NCBI RefSeq assembly: GCF_002104995.1
Contig: NW_024468401.1
Coordinates: 1-25,278 of the forward strand
Length of the DNA stretch: 25,278 nucleotides
Source of the DNA: Linderina pennispora
Lineage: Eukaryota > Kickxellomycota > Kickxellomycetes > Kickxellales > Kickxellaceae
Direction: 5' to 3'
The notes beneath the pieces are model-generated. The model saw nothing but the letters and a program-made list of their open reading frames with translations. It did not search any database and was not told the DNA's origin. The position numbers were made by a program, and so were the translations under genes. Of the stretch, positions 7,233-17,100 are shown in pieces; the stretch's first letter is position 1; every line of letters begins with the position of its first letter.

Positions 7233-10200
7233 ATGGTTAAAATGCGCGAGCCACGGGTCCGCGAACATTCAGACTCTGAGGACGTGGTCGTCAAAGCAAG
7301 TATCGGCCTTTTGTTTCTGCTGGCTGCGCAAAAAGTGCAAATGCATTCGGCATTCTAGGTAAACTGGGGCACCCTACTAATACTGACCTCTGGCTGTAGT
7401 CAAAGAAAGCGAAGGCGACGCACTCCAGAACGCTTGACAATGGAACCTGGGGTGACCACACAGGTGTGGTTCGCACGCGCGGAGTCCAGCAAAGGAACAG
7501 CGCACAGGGCATTGTGCCGGATATTGGCATTGTCGAGTGTGTCGAGTTGGTGGACTTTATGTGCCACGAGCACGTCAAAGTCAACCTGTGTCCCAAGGTG
7601 AACTTCATCACTGGCCAGAATGGCAGCGGCAAGAGTGCAATTCTGACCGCGCTGATTATTGCGCTGGGCGGGAAGGCGACCCTGACTAATCGCGCATCGA
7701 ACCTAAAGGGTTTCATTCGTGAGGGCCAAGGCAAGGCGACAGTGCGGGTGCAGCTGCGCAATTGTGGTCCCGAGGCGTACCATCCGGAGCTGTTTGGTGC
7801 GTCGATTCTAGTGGAGCGGGTGCTGAGCAGCAGCGACTCGGGGTCGGCTTCACAGTTCAAGATCAAAAACGGCGAGAGCGGGGCAGTGGTGTCGCGCAAG
7901 AAGGAGGACTTGGTGGCCATTATCGACCACATGGCGATTCAGATCGATAACCCGATCAACATTCTGTCACAGGACGCAGCGCGCGAGTTCCTAGCCAGCA
8001 CCAGTCCCGACAAGATGTACCATTTCTTCCTCAAAGGCACGCAGCTGATGCAGCTGAGCGACGACTTGGAGGCTGTGTGCAAGGCGATTACCCGGGCACA
8101 GGCCAGCATCGACCGCAAGAAGGAAGTGCTTCCGGAGATGAAGGCCGAGCGGCAGCGGTGGAAGCAGCATTACGACGACATGAAACAGGCACGCAACCTC
8201 TCTGAGCAAGTTACAGACCTCAGCAAGCAGATGGCGTGGGCGATTGTTGAGGAGGCGGAGAAGGAGGCAAGTGGAATCGAAGAGACGTTGCAGGTACATC
8301 AGCGAAAGATTGAGAAAATTGACGAAAAGGTCGCTGAAGAGAGTGCACGGATGGAGGAGATTCAGAGCAAGTCCAAGGAGCTGGCGGAGAAGGCAGACCG
8401 AGAGCTGGCGCAGCTGGAGCCATTACAAGCCGAACGCAGCGTCCCGTATCATGAGCTCAGCGAGATCAACGCTGCACTCCGCGAGTTTAAGCAGACAGAA
8501 GATGAGATGAACTCGGTTGCGCGCTCTACCCGACAGCGCCGCGACGCCATTGCCAAGGAGCTCGAGGCAGAGCGGGCACGGCTGCAGGGCGATGACAGGA
8601 CAGGCCGCATCGCCATACAGAAGCAGGTCGGCACCAAGGAGGAGCAGATCAAGGCCGAGGAGGCCAAGGTCACGCAGTTGCAGGAGAAGCAGCTTGAGTA
8701 CGAGAACAAATCGGCAGGGTTGCGCGAAAGCAAGAGTGCGCGGTACCGTGACGTTGACAAGCACACAGTTGCGGTAACCAAGTGCAGGAATGCGCTGGAC
8801 AGCCTGGAGAAGCAGACCACCAACCATATGAATGCGTTTGGGAGGGGCGTGCCGGAAGTACTGGATCTAGTTGACCGGGCACAGTGGCGCGGTATGAAGC
8901 CAGTTGGGCCGCTGGGCAAGTTCCTGAAGCTGCGCGACTCCAAGTGGTCCCGGGTCATCGAGAGCTTGCTGGACAAAGTTCTGAATGCGTTCCTGGTTGA
9001 GTCGCATGCAGACCGACAAACTCTGGACGCCATTATGCGTCGGTGCGGGTGCCAGTCACGCATAATTATTTGCAACACCGAGCTGTTTGATTATTCGCAT
9101 GGCGAGCCCGATCAGCGGTTTACAACTGTTCTGCGTGCACTGGATGTCAGCAACGAAGTGGTGAAGCGGCAGCTGATTAACCTGAACCGCATCGAGCAAG
9201 TGATTCTGGTCGAGCAGCGCGCGATGGGTGACAAGATCATGCAATCGAACAGGGGGGGATTCCCACGCAACGTGATAGCGTGTCTGACGGCCGAAGGGTA
9301 CAGCGTGGGCACGCGGTCCGGGGGTCTGTCAACGCAGGCAATGCGAATGGTGCCGCAGTCCGGCCGCCTGGGTGAAGATGTGGCCCGGATGATTGAGCGC
9401 GAGAAGAAGCAGCTGGCGCAGCACAACGGAGAGCTGAACAAGGCGCAGCGTGCGCTGCAGCAGGTTGAGCGCGAGCAGGAGGGGCTCAAAACGAAGCACA
9501 TGGATGGCAACAGTGCGATCCGACTGGCGCGCAGCCATGTAAACAAGCTGCAGGCCGAGATCCAGCAGCTGCGCGACCAGCTACTGAGCGATGAGCCAGC
9601 CAAGATCTCAGCGCTGGAAACCGAGCACGGGCACCTGACACAGCAGCTAGAGTCGATCAAGAGCCAGTTCCGCGACCTCTTTGCGCAGCAGCAGGCGAAA
9701 AAGGAGGAGATGGAACAGATTGAGAGCAACATTGCGCTGGTGGATGCCAAGATTGCGCGTACCAGAGAGCATGCGGCGCAGCTGCGGCAAGAGGCTGACG
9801 ACATGGCGTCGGAGCGGCAAAAGCACATCAACAACACTGATTACTGGAACGCCAAGCGTGTTAGCCTGCAAGAGAAGGCCGCAGCACTGGAGCGGCAGCA
9901 CGCCGATGCCAAGGCAGTGGTCCAGGAGCAGCAGGTGCAGGCGAGACGGGTCAGCGAGGAGCGCGTGCGCGTCAAGCACCCGGCGGCGACACTGGACCGC
10001 ATGATCAGTGAGTGCAAGGCACGGCTGGACGAGATCGAAAAGTCCAGCCGCATGTCGCTGGACCAGGTGGCCGAGAAAGCCGACCTCCACATCACGGCGT
10101 ATGCCAAGGCCAAGGAGGAAGTGCGCAGCATCAGCAAACTCGTGGCTGTGTTGAAGACAGCGCACCAGCAAAGGCTGCAAAAGTGGATCCAGTTCCGCGA

Positions 10201-10672
10201 CTCGATGACGGTGCGCACCAAGATGCAGTTCACGCAGCACCTGTATCAGCGCGGATACATGGGCAAGCTCGAGTTTGACCACGCCAATCGCACACTGGTG
10301 CCCAAGGTGCAGACAGACCAGGATCTGGTCAGCGGGCACAACTCGAGGAACAGCCAGCCACAGAACGGCGAGGGATTCCAGCGAAAGGACACCAAGTCGC
10401 TGTCGGGCGGCGAAAAGTCGTTCACAACCATCTGCCTGCTGCTGTCGCTGTGGGAGGCCATGAGCTGTCCGGTCCGGGCGCTGGACGAGTTTGATGTGTT
10501 TATGGATGCAGCCAACAGAGCCATCGCCATGCGGATGATGGTTGACAGCGCAAAGTCCAGCAGCACAACGCAGTTTATCCTGATCACCCCGCAGGACATG
10601 AACGTCAAGCCCGACGCCGATGTGGCAATCTTCAGGCTTAGCCAGCCGCGGCGGGCTCCGGCTGCGCGGTAG
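7233..10672 (+). CDS. SMC6: Structural maintenance of chromosomes protein 6 (Smc5/6 complex ATPase)
   Basis: About 1,100 residues, the usual Smc6 length. The N-terminal ATPase half has Walker A GQNGSGKSAILTAL (about 7615) and the Smc6-typical Q-loop region NPINILSQDAAREFL. A long coiled coil follows, then a Smc6-type hinge (GPLGKFLKLRDSKWSRVIES through RIEQVILVE, about 8900-9220), a second coiled coil, and the C-terminal half with signature SLSGGEKSF and Walker B RALDEFDVFMD. Smc6 pairs with Smc5 in DNA repair, replication-fork stability and rDNA maintenance in the nucleus. Exon 1 starts at ATG 7233 (MVKMREPRVREHSDSED). An intron with branch site TACTAAT (7375-7381) and acceptor CTGTAG (ending 7399) follows, and exon 2 opens SKKAKATHSRTL. 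The donor is unsettled: 7284 (GTGGTC) keeps the frame, while 7300 (GTATCG) is stronger but does not unless a later acceptor is used. Confidence 0.93.
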
Positions 10673-10839
10673 CCGATATCTAGATTTACGTTAATTTATC
10701 ACCTGTTCAGATCACATGCCTGCTTGGTGCTGATAATGGCTCGGTTTTTCACCTGCTTCATTTTGAAATCGCCTGTGCATTTGCTTTTTCAGTCAGTAAC
10801 ATTCATTTTCCGACCCAATTCAACTTCGCTTTAGTCAAA

Positions 10840-11853
10840 ATGGAGAGTGCGTTCGCGAGGCTGTACCGCACATCGAAGCTGGCGAGCTTTGACCCGAAGA
10901 TCAAGCAGGTGTACACAACGTTCTCGGAGGCAGCAACGCACGGCGACTGGGGCCTGAAGCGCACGATGCCGTCCAAGGTGCACACGCGTTTGGTGACGAT
11001 CGGGTCTCTGGATACCAAGGAGCAGATCACACCGTTTGAGAGCGCGAACCAGCAGGTGATGATGGTGAACGCGTGGAAGGAGAACTTCCCCGAGTCGCGG
11101 TCGCCGCGCTCGGCGCCAGCCAGCAACAGCATGTTCTCGGCAACGCTGAGCCGGTTCGACGGCGAGCAGGCAGAGGAGGCGGATGCCAAGAGCTCAGGGC
11201 CAGTGCGTAACATCGGCCTGATGACACGGAAGCAGTGGGAGGAGTTTTTGGACGAGGCGCGGGCGCGGCGCGGCGAGTGGAAGCAGGCAGTGAAGGACGG
11301 CAAGGTTGTAGTGGAGGAGGCGCTGTCGTTTATGAATGCGACCAACATGCGGAACACGTCCGAGGACGGCATCCACAACTCGCCGACCTACCACGACTAC
11401 GTGCCAGCGAGTGAGGAGCTGCAGGTGCAGGGCCGTGTGCTGAACCGTGCGGCTGGTGGCTATGCTGTTGCTGTGCAGGGCATTATTGCGTACCTGCCGC
11501 TGCCGAGTCACTCGGCCGAGGAGGGCTTCCAGTACCGCGATGTCAAGACGTTCTATGTCGCGTCGGCCAAGTTTGACAGCCACGGCAAGCCCGATGTCAT
11601 CCTGTCGACACGGCCGCGTGGCACGCGCGAGTCAGCGCTGGTGTTTGAGACCGGATCGAGGGGTGGATTCTCGTACTCCAAGGGAAGAAACGCGAAGCCG
11701 AGTGAGCTGCAGTCGGCCTACCTTGGAAGGATCAAGGAGCTGCTCCATTCCAGCAACATGGCTGGTGTGACCAAGAAGGGTGGAGCAAAGACGAAGCCCA
11801 CCGATCCTGTCGCCGATGCCATTGATCTGCTCAACAAGCCTGACCGCAAGTAA
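10840..11853 (+). CDS. MRP51: Mitochondrial small-subunit ribosomal protein Mrp51 (bS1m)
   Basis: 337 residues, close to the fungal family length. The N-terminal block SKLASFDPKIKQVYTTF, GDWGLKRTMPSK, then TIGSLDTKEQITPFESA and VNAWKENFPES matches the arrangement of the Mrp51 family (short basic start, GxxGLKR, LDT, W-x-x-F). This is recognition by eye and I rate it probable. Mrp51 is a component of the mitochondrial 37S subunit, linked in yeast to translation initiation on mitochondrial mRNAs. The middle is charged, and the C-terminal half (residues 180-290) carries a beta-rich region (GRVLNRAAGGYAVAVQGIIA) and a basic tail (GVTKKGGAKTK). The gene is intronless. The ATG lies 167 bp after the SMC6 stop on the same strand, with its own promoter presumed in that gap. 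It converges on the secreted-protein gene at 11905. Confidence 0.78.
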   Translation: MESAFARLYRTSKLASFDPKIKQVYTTFSEAATHGDWGLKRTMPSKVHTRLVTIGSLDTKEQITPFESANQQVMMVNAWKENFPESRSPRSAPASNSMFSATLSRFDGEQAEEADAKSSGPVRNIGLMTRKQWEEFLDEARARRGEWKQAVKDGKVVVEEALSFMNATNMRNTSEDGIHNSPTYHDYVPASEELQVQGRVLNRAAGGYAVAVQGIIAYLPLPSHSAEEGFQYRDVKTFYVASAKFDSHGKPDVILSTRPRGTRESALVFETGSRGGFSYSKGRNAKPSELQSAYLGRIKELLHSSNMAGVTKKGGAKTKPTDPVADAIDLLNKPDRK

Positions 11854-11904
11854 AAACACATTCAAAACGTTGTTGGAGGCAACAAATATATTAAAATTCT
11901 TTGT

Positions 11905-12195
11905 CTAGAGTTCCTCGCGAGCAGTGGATCTGTCGTCGTAAATCTGGATGTGCGCGTTGCGCACAATATTGGCAACCGATGGCTCAGTGGTGGCAGAGTC
12001 GATGATATGGCGCAGGTTGGGCGTGAACGGTAGAGGCGTGAAGATGCGTGTGTCGGGTGCGGTCGTGGTCATTCCGGGCCGGTATGTAGTCTCCATTGTC
12101 AGCGTGGTGGCTGGCAGCGGCGTGCGGGCTGGCGGCTCCTCTGCAGCAAAAACTGCTATGGCGGCAGCAAGAATCGAAAGCAGGTATGTGTACAT
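11905..12195 (-). CDS. Small secreted Thr/Pro-rich protein
   Basis: 96 residues from ATG 12195: signal peptide MYTYLLSILAAAIAVFA with likely cleavage near AEEPP, then a Thr/Pro-rich segment (ARTPLPATTLTMETTYRPGM) and a short acidic C-terminus. It has no cysteines, so it differs from the cysteine-cluster proteins at 21-23 kb. The frame also has an ATG at 12228 that would add 11 polar residues before the hydrophobic core. I prefer 12195 because the TATA box (12259-12266) places transcription start about 30 bp downstream, at or just before 12228, and the shorter product has a cleaner signal peptide. The gene sits tail-to-tail with MRP51, 51 bp away. Function unknown; surface or wall-associated by inference. 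Confidence 0.6.
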   Translation of the reverse strand: MYTYLLSILAAAIAVFAAEEPPARTPLPATTLTMETTYRPGMTTTAPDTRIFTPLPFTPNLRHIIDSATTEPSVANIVRNAHIQIYDDRSTAREEL

Positions 12196-12258
12196 ATGCT
12201 GGCTATTGGCTATCCGTGTGCTGGCCATTTCTGGTGCTGGCTCGAGGCCTAGTTGGAG

Positions 12259-12266
12259 TTTTTATA
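12259..12266 (-). promoter_or_regulatory. TATA box for the 11905-12195 gene
   Basis: TATAAAAA on the minus strand, 31 bp upstream of ATG 12228 and 64 bp upstream of the preferred ATG 12195. Confidence 0.6.
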
Positions 12267-12406
12267 TGGTCAAGGTCGCAATTTCAAAGTCGGCCCCCAC
12301 CCCCTGACCCATGAGCTCAGCTGCTGATCGAAGCTGGCGTTTCATCGCAAGCGTCTTTTTTGTTCTTCATTTTTTGTGTTTTATCAATTAGCTACCTTGT
12401 TAAGAA

Positions 12407-13579
12407 ATGCCGCCAAAGAACGACTCGGATGCCAAGAAAAAGGCACGCGACGACGCTCTGCAGTTCCTGGAGACACTCGAAATCGCTGATGAGGCCGAGG
12501 CCGAAGCTGATGCTGCCGAGAATGCCTCCGCCAATGCAAAGGATGCTGCCAAGGAGAGCGACGGCGAAAAGGCAAAGGAGGACCCCAAGACCATGCTCAA
12601 GTTTATTGATGACCTGACAGAGTCAGCGGAGCAGCCAGCACAGCCAGCGCACCCAGCGCAGAGCGGCAGCTGGTCGTGGGGCGGGATTTGGGGTCAGGCG
12701 GCAGCTCTGGTTGAGCAGAACGCGCAGCTCAAGAGTGGCATCGGCAAGCTAAAGTCATCGATTGATCAGGTGCGCAGCACCGAGGCATCGAAGATGATCG
12801 AGGGGCGGGTGAAGACGCTGGTGAACCAGGAGAATATCACCAAGTTCAGCGGCGAGCTGAAGCGGTCGCTGGACTCGGTCATCGACACGATCGCACCGCC
12901 GATCCAGGATCACGAAGTGTTTACGGTCCGGCTGGTGGATAACCTGCAGGACAGCAACATGGAGAGCGTCGTGTACCGGACCATGGACTCGGTGTTTGAC
13001 TTCCACGGCCACGGCGAGATTACCGTGAAGAGCGCGGCTAAGGAGCTGGAGGGTGCTCCCGAGATGCAGGCTAAGCGCGGCGACACCTTCACGCTGCCCA
13101 AGGGCTTTGACGGCGGCTACGGCGCGGCAGTCACGGCTATCCAGTTTGTGCAGCACGCGGTGGAGGGAATGGCGCAGCCAGCGGAGGCTGCTGGGGAGGA
13201 GCCGAAGGCGCACGCCGAGAGCCCGCTGTTCTACAAGGCGCACAAGACCGAGCTGCTGCTGGGAATCCAGCCGTTCTCGGTGATGCCTATTGAGGACCAG
13301 GGATTCCTGGGTCTCTGCGTGGTGCTGCGTGACCCGGCGCGCAAGCAGACGCTGCGGACATTCTCGCAGATGCTTCCGCTTGCATGCTGGGCTGAGCCGC
13401 GCGACCAGATTGTGGATGCAGACGTGGACGTCGCACTGGGCAGCACCGTGACCATGGCCACCGATAGCGCCGTGCAGCGCAAGCAGGAGATGAACGAGGA
13501 GTGCCTCTACGAGGCCGTCATGCTGGCCGTCAAGAGTATTGCCAACGAATACCTGACGATGCGGCCAGCCGAAAAGTAG
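12407..13579 (+). CDS. MTC1: Maintenance of telomere capping protein 1 (Mtc1 family)
   Basis: 390 residues, intronless. It opens with a basic/acidic stretch and the family hallmark of paired short helices, DDALQFLETLE (residues 15-25) and KTMLKFIDDLT. Then come a WSWGGIWGQAAALVEQ block, a long amphipathic segment ending DTIAPPIQDHEVFTVRLVDN, a central GDTFTLPKGFDGGYGAAVTA, and a C-terminal domain (FLGLCVVLRDPARKQTLRTF, SQMLPLACW, ending with a helix that includes YEAVMLAVKSIANEYLTMR). This order matches fungal Mtc1, named from a yeast telomere-capping genetic interaction but associated with Golgi/early secretory vesicles. Its molecular role is not settled. The gene is on the same strand as MRP51 and the ATPase, with about 210 bp between its ATG and the divergent secreted gene at 12195, so the two probably share a promoter region. 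Confidence 0.8.
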   Translation: MPPKNDSDAKKKARDDALQFLETLEIADEAEAEADAAENASANAKDAAKESDGEKAKEDPKTMLKFIDDLTESAEQPAQPAHPAQSGSWSWGGIWGQAAALVEQNAQLKSGIGKLKSSIDQVRSTEASKMIEGRVKTLVNQENITKFSGELKRSLDSVIDTIAPPIQDHEVFTVRLVDNLQDSNMESVVYRTMDSVFDFHGHGEITVKSAAKELEGAPEMQAKRGDTFTLPKGFDGGYGAAVTAIQFVQHAVEGMAQPAEAAGEEPKAHAESPLFYKAHKTELLLGIQPFSVMPIEDQGFLGLCVVLRDPARKQTLRTFSQMLPLACWAEPRDQIVDADVDVALGSTVTMATDSAVQRKQEMNEECLYEAVMLAVKSIANEYLTMRPAEK

Positions 13580-14163
13580 CTTCTTGGCAAGTACCAACTC
13601 AATCGACTCACATGTGGCCAGGATGGCTTGTCCCCGTGTAAATGGATGTTCTAGAAAAAGCTGGCGCATTGAGCTCGACAATTGCTGCGTATGTAAAAGG
13701 CGCGTCCCAAACAAAGGGGCTCGCAGGCTTCGGTGTGCGGGGGAGGGGATTGCTGACCCTGGCCTCGGTCTTCTAGAAGCGCGAATCTGCAGCCAAAAAA
13801 TAAAAATGCTCGACTATGAGCCCCGTGAGAGCACAGATAAAAGGCGCAGCAGGGGATCTCCCTCCTGGTCGCAATGACGGAATTCTGCAGTCTGCTGTTT
13901 GTTGTGCCTCCCTGGTTGTTCACACGTGCCCGCTGAGCAACAAGATCCGAGCATACGCTGTCTGCTAGGGCACCGTTTTTTTGGATATAAAAAGTTCCGC
14001 ATCCAGCGCCTGACTCTTGTCTAGCACTCTACCCTACTCTCCTTTTCTGCCTCTAAATCTCTCTTGCCAAGCCAAAGAGTCAGCTACAAACTCATAGCAC
14101 ACTACCCCCAAGCACCAAGCCCAGAGCCCTCGCCTTTAGCAATTTCTCTCCTGACCCAAGTCA
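13580..14163. other. MTC1 3' region and ATPase promoter/leader
   Basis: No gene called. The 97-codon plus-strand frame beginning in the MTC1 3' end starts at a TTG and lacks any domain. The last 150 bp form a CT-rich leader typical of highly expressed fungal genes, downstream of a strong TATA box at 13986. Confidence 0.55.
13986..13993 (+). promoter_or_regulatory. TATA box for the P-type ATPase gene
   Basis: GGATATAAAAAG. Transcription would start near 14020 in the CT-rich leader (CTACTCTCCTTTTCTGCCTC), about 140 nt before the ATG. This is a strong core promoter by sequence. Confidence 0.6.
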
Positions 14164-17100
14164 ATGGTAAACCCTGTTCGTAATGGAAGTTCCTATATCA
14201 CCGAAGATTTAAACCCCTCTGTACCCGGCGACGCCCATGCTGCTGCTACGGCTATCGCCACCGCTGCCTCACCCGAGGCATCCTCTGCCTCCATCGACGT
14301 GTACCCTGCCGACATGCCGGTGCTTGATGGCAAGGAATCAGTCGAGTTCCAGATCGGCATCCATGTTGTCGACCTGTTCGACATCCACGCCGCGCGTGCT
14401 CAGCGTGGCCACGGACGCCGCTACCAGCTCGTCCACAACAATCCGCTCTTGCGCCAGCTGCGCCGCTCGCCCTCAGCAACCACCGTGGGATCGGCCGAAT
14501 CCGAGCAGACCGCCGGCGCCCAGCAGTCCCAGCCTCGCGAGGTGGCTGCTGCCGATGTATCGCTGACTGAGGTGCTCGACAGCCTGCAGTATGTGGTTGA
14601 CTTTCGTCTGAAGTCGCGCCAGCAGCCGCACCTGGACATTGGGCTGATGCGCCGCCTGTGCGATGCCCTGCTGATGACCATGGTTGACGAGGAGGGCTCG
14701 TTTCTGAAGAAGCGCCTGTCAGAGAACGCAAGGTCGGCGTACTTCTTGTTTGGCCAGTTCATCGAAGAGGTCATCGAGTTCCAGCAGTGCGTGGGCGGCA
14801 AGCCTGTGGCTGACCTGCGCCGCGCGCTCAAGCTCCACAAGCGGATTTCGGACAATGGCCCTGACGAAGAAAGGCTGGCGGCTGTCACCATGCTTAGGCT
14901 CACGCTAGCATGCCTGCCCCGAGGCAACGACTGGCGTGACCTGGTCGACGAGCATGAACAGCGCGCGCTGGCGCCGATCATCGACAAGTTCGGCAAGATC
15001 ATCGACGACGACGGCCATTCGTACCATATGCCAGTCACCGGTGGAGCCGCGTTCCCGCCGCCCAGCCTGTACTTTGACCGCACGATCGAGAAGCTCGTCG
15101 CCATGTTCCGCACTGACCTCAACAATGGCCTGTCGCCCGAGCAGGTTCTCAAGCACCGCGAATTCTACGGCACCAACGAGCTGCCGCGACCCGTGCGCCG
15201 CCCCTGGTGGAAGATCGTCTGGGTCCAACTGACTGATGTCATGGTACTGATGCTGTGTGCGGCCATCGTTGCCACCGCCATCGATGGCGAGTGGAAGTCG
15301 TCGATCGTCTTGGCTGTCGTGGTCGTGCTCAACACGATCGTCGGCTCGTGGCAGGAGATCAAGGCTGGCAGAACCCTCTCGGCACTGGAGAATCTGAGCA
15401 CGCCGCACGCGCAGGTCATCCGCGACGGCAGCCTGGAGACGATTGATGCAGCTGACCTGGTTCCTGGCGATCTAGTCGAGGTCAGCGAAGGCGAATCAAT
15501 CCCTGCCGACTTGCGGCTTGTTTCATGCGCGCAGCTCGAAATCGTCGAAAGCGTGCTGACTGGCGAGAGCATTGGTGTGCGCAAGGATCCAAAGGAAATC
15601 AAGGTGCGTACCCGCCAGCTGCCTCTGGGCGACTGCAAAGGCAACGCGTTCATGTCAACGCTGGTGGCTCGCGGTCGTGGCCGCGGCATCGTCATCCGCA
15701 CCGGTGCAAAAACCGAGATTGGCAAGATCAGTGTTGCCATCAACCGGTCGGCATCCTCGGTGAGACGCACGCCGATCCAGCGCAAACTCGCCCGCCTCGG
15801 ACTCTGGCTCGTGGTCTTGGCCCTGTCGCTATGCGCCTGCATTGTAATCTGCGGTGTTGCCTGGGGCCGCAAGTTTGTGCCCATCTTCATTACCGGCATT
15901 TCGCTCGCTGTGTCTGTGATCCCCGAGGGCCTGGTGGCCGTGACCACAGTCACTATGTCGCTTGGTGTTCATCGCTTGGCGCGCCGGAATGCCCTGGTGC
16001 GGACCCTTCCGGCTGTTGAGACTCTTGGCAGTGTAACAGTGATCTGCTCCGACAAGACCGGCACGCTGACTGAGGGCAAGATGGGTGCTAGCGAGCTGGT
16101 TGATGCCAACGGCATATTGTTCGAGTTCACAAAGTCGACATCGCAGGACCCAAATGAGGGCGAGGTTGTGTATCGCGGTCATGTCAGTAGGCGCACGGCA
16201 CCGCCCATGGACATGACGCAGACAGAAAAGCATGGCACAGCGGCTGCTGACATGTCGATGGTTGCCAGCGCGTTATGCAACAACGCAGAGGTGTTTTACG
16301 ACGAAGCCGAGGCTCAGTGGAGGAGTATTGGAGACCCAACCGAAGTCGCCATGGTCATTGCTGCACAAAAGGCGGGTGTGCGCAAGCGGGAGTTTGTCAG
16401 TGCTGATCCAGCTGCCACGCTCAAGCTCCTAGTCGAAAATGCATTCGACTCGGACCGCAAGCGCATGAGTGTTGTGTACGAGGTCCCCATGCACAGTACC
16501 AGCGGCGGGTCGACCACAAGACGCTGCCTGCTGGTGGCAGTCAAGGGCGCTCCTGAAGAGGTGCTTTCGAAGTGCACACATCAGCTCACCAGTGCCGCTG
16601 GATTCCTTACCAGTGCTTCATCGTCGGAGGACATTGCTCGCTCAGCTACTTCCAATGCAGTATCCCTCCTAGGTAATAACAGCGTGCCGCTTACTGACGA
16701 TCTTACCGCTGCCACTGGCGAGCACTGCGAGGGCATGGCCGCCCGCGGTCTGCGCGTGCTGGGTCTTGCGGCCAAGATACTCTACGTCGACAGTGGCCTG
16801 CCGCTCACTGAAGAGACGTTGGGTGAAGCGTGGGCGGAATGCGATTTGGTGTTTGCTGGCCTGATCGGTCTGATAGACCCACCCAGATCGGGCATCGTCG
16901 AGTCGGTGCACCGCTGCCATGAGGCCGGTATCAAGGTCATTATGATCACCGGCGACCACATTGGCACTGCGTCGGCCATTGCTGAGTCTATCGGCATTCT
17001 GCAGCCAGACCATGTTGAGAACAGCCGTGCGATTACTGGTGCTGAACTAGACTTACTCTCTGACGAAGCCACCGCCATGCTTGACCCCTTCCCCAGCGTC

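Noticed and set aside
6894-7268. 124-codon minus-strand frame with ATG start
   Set aside because: Overlaps the SMC6 first exon antisense, has no signal peptide, domain or TATA box in place, and its composition is unremarkable.
7466-10672. SMC6 starting at 7466
   Set aside because: That codon is GTG; the frame continues upstream to a splice acceptor, and a spliced first exon with ATG 7233 fits better.
13584-13877. 97-codon plus-strand frame with CCVCKRRVPNK
   Set aside because: Starts at TTG in the MTC1 3' region; the paired cysteines alone do not make a known zinc finger, and the stretch is better explained as UTR/promoter.
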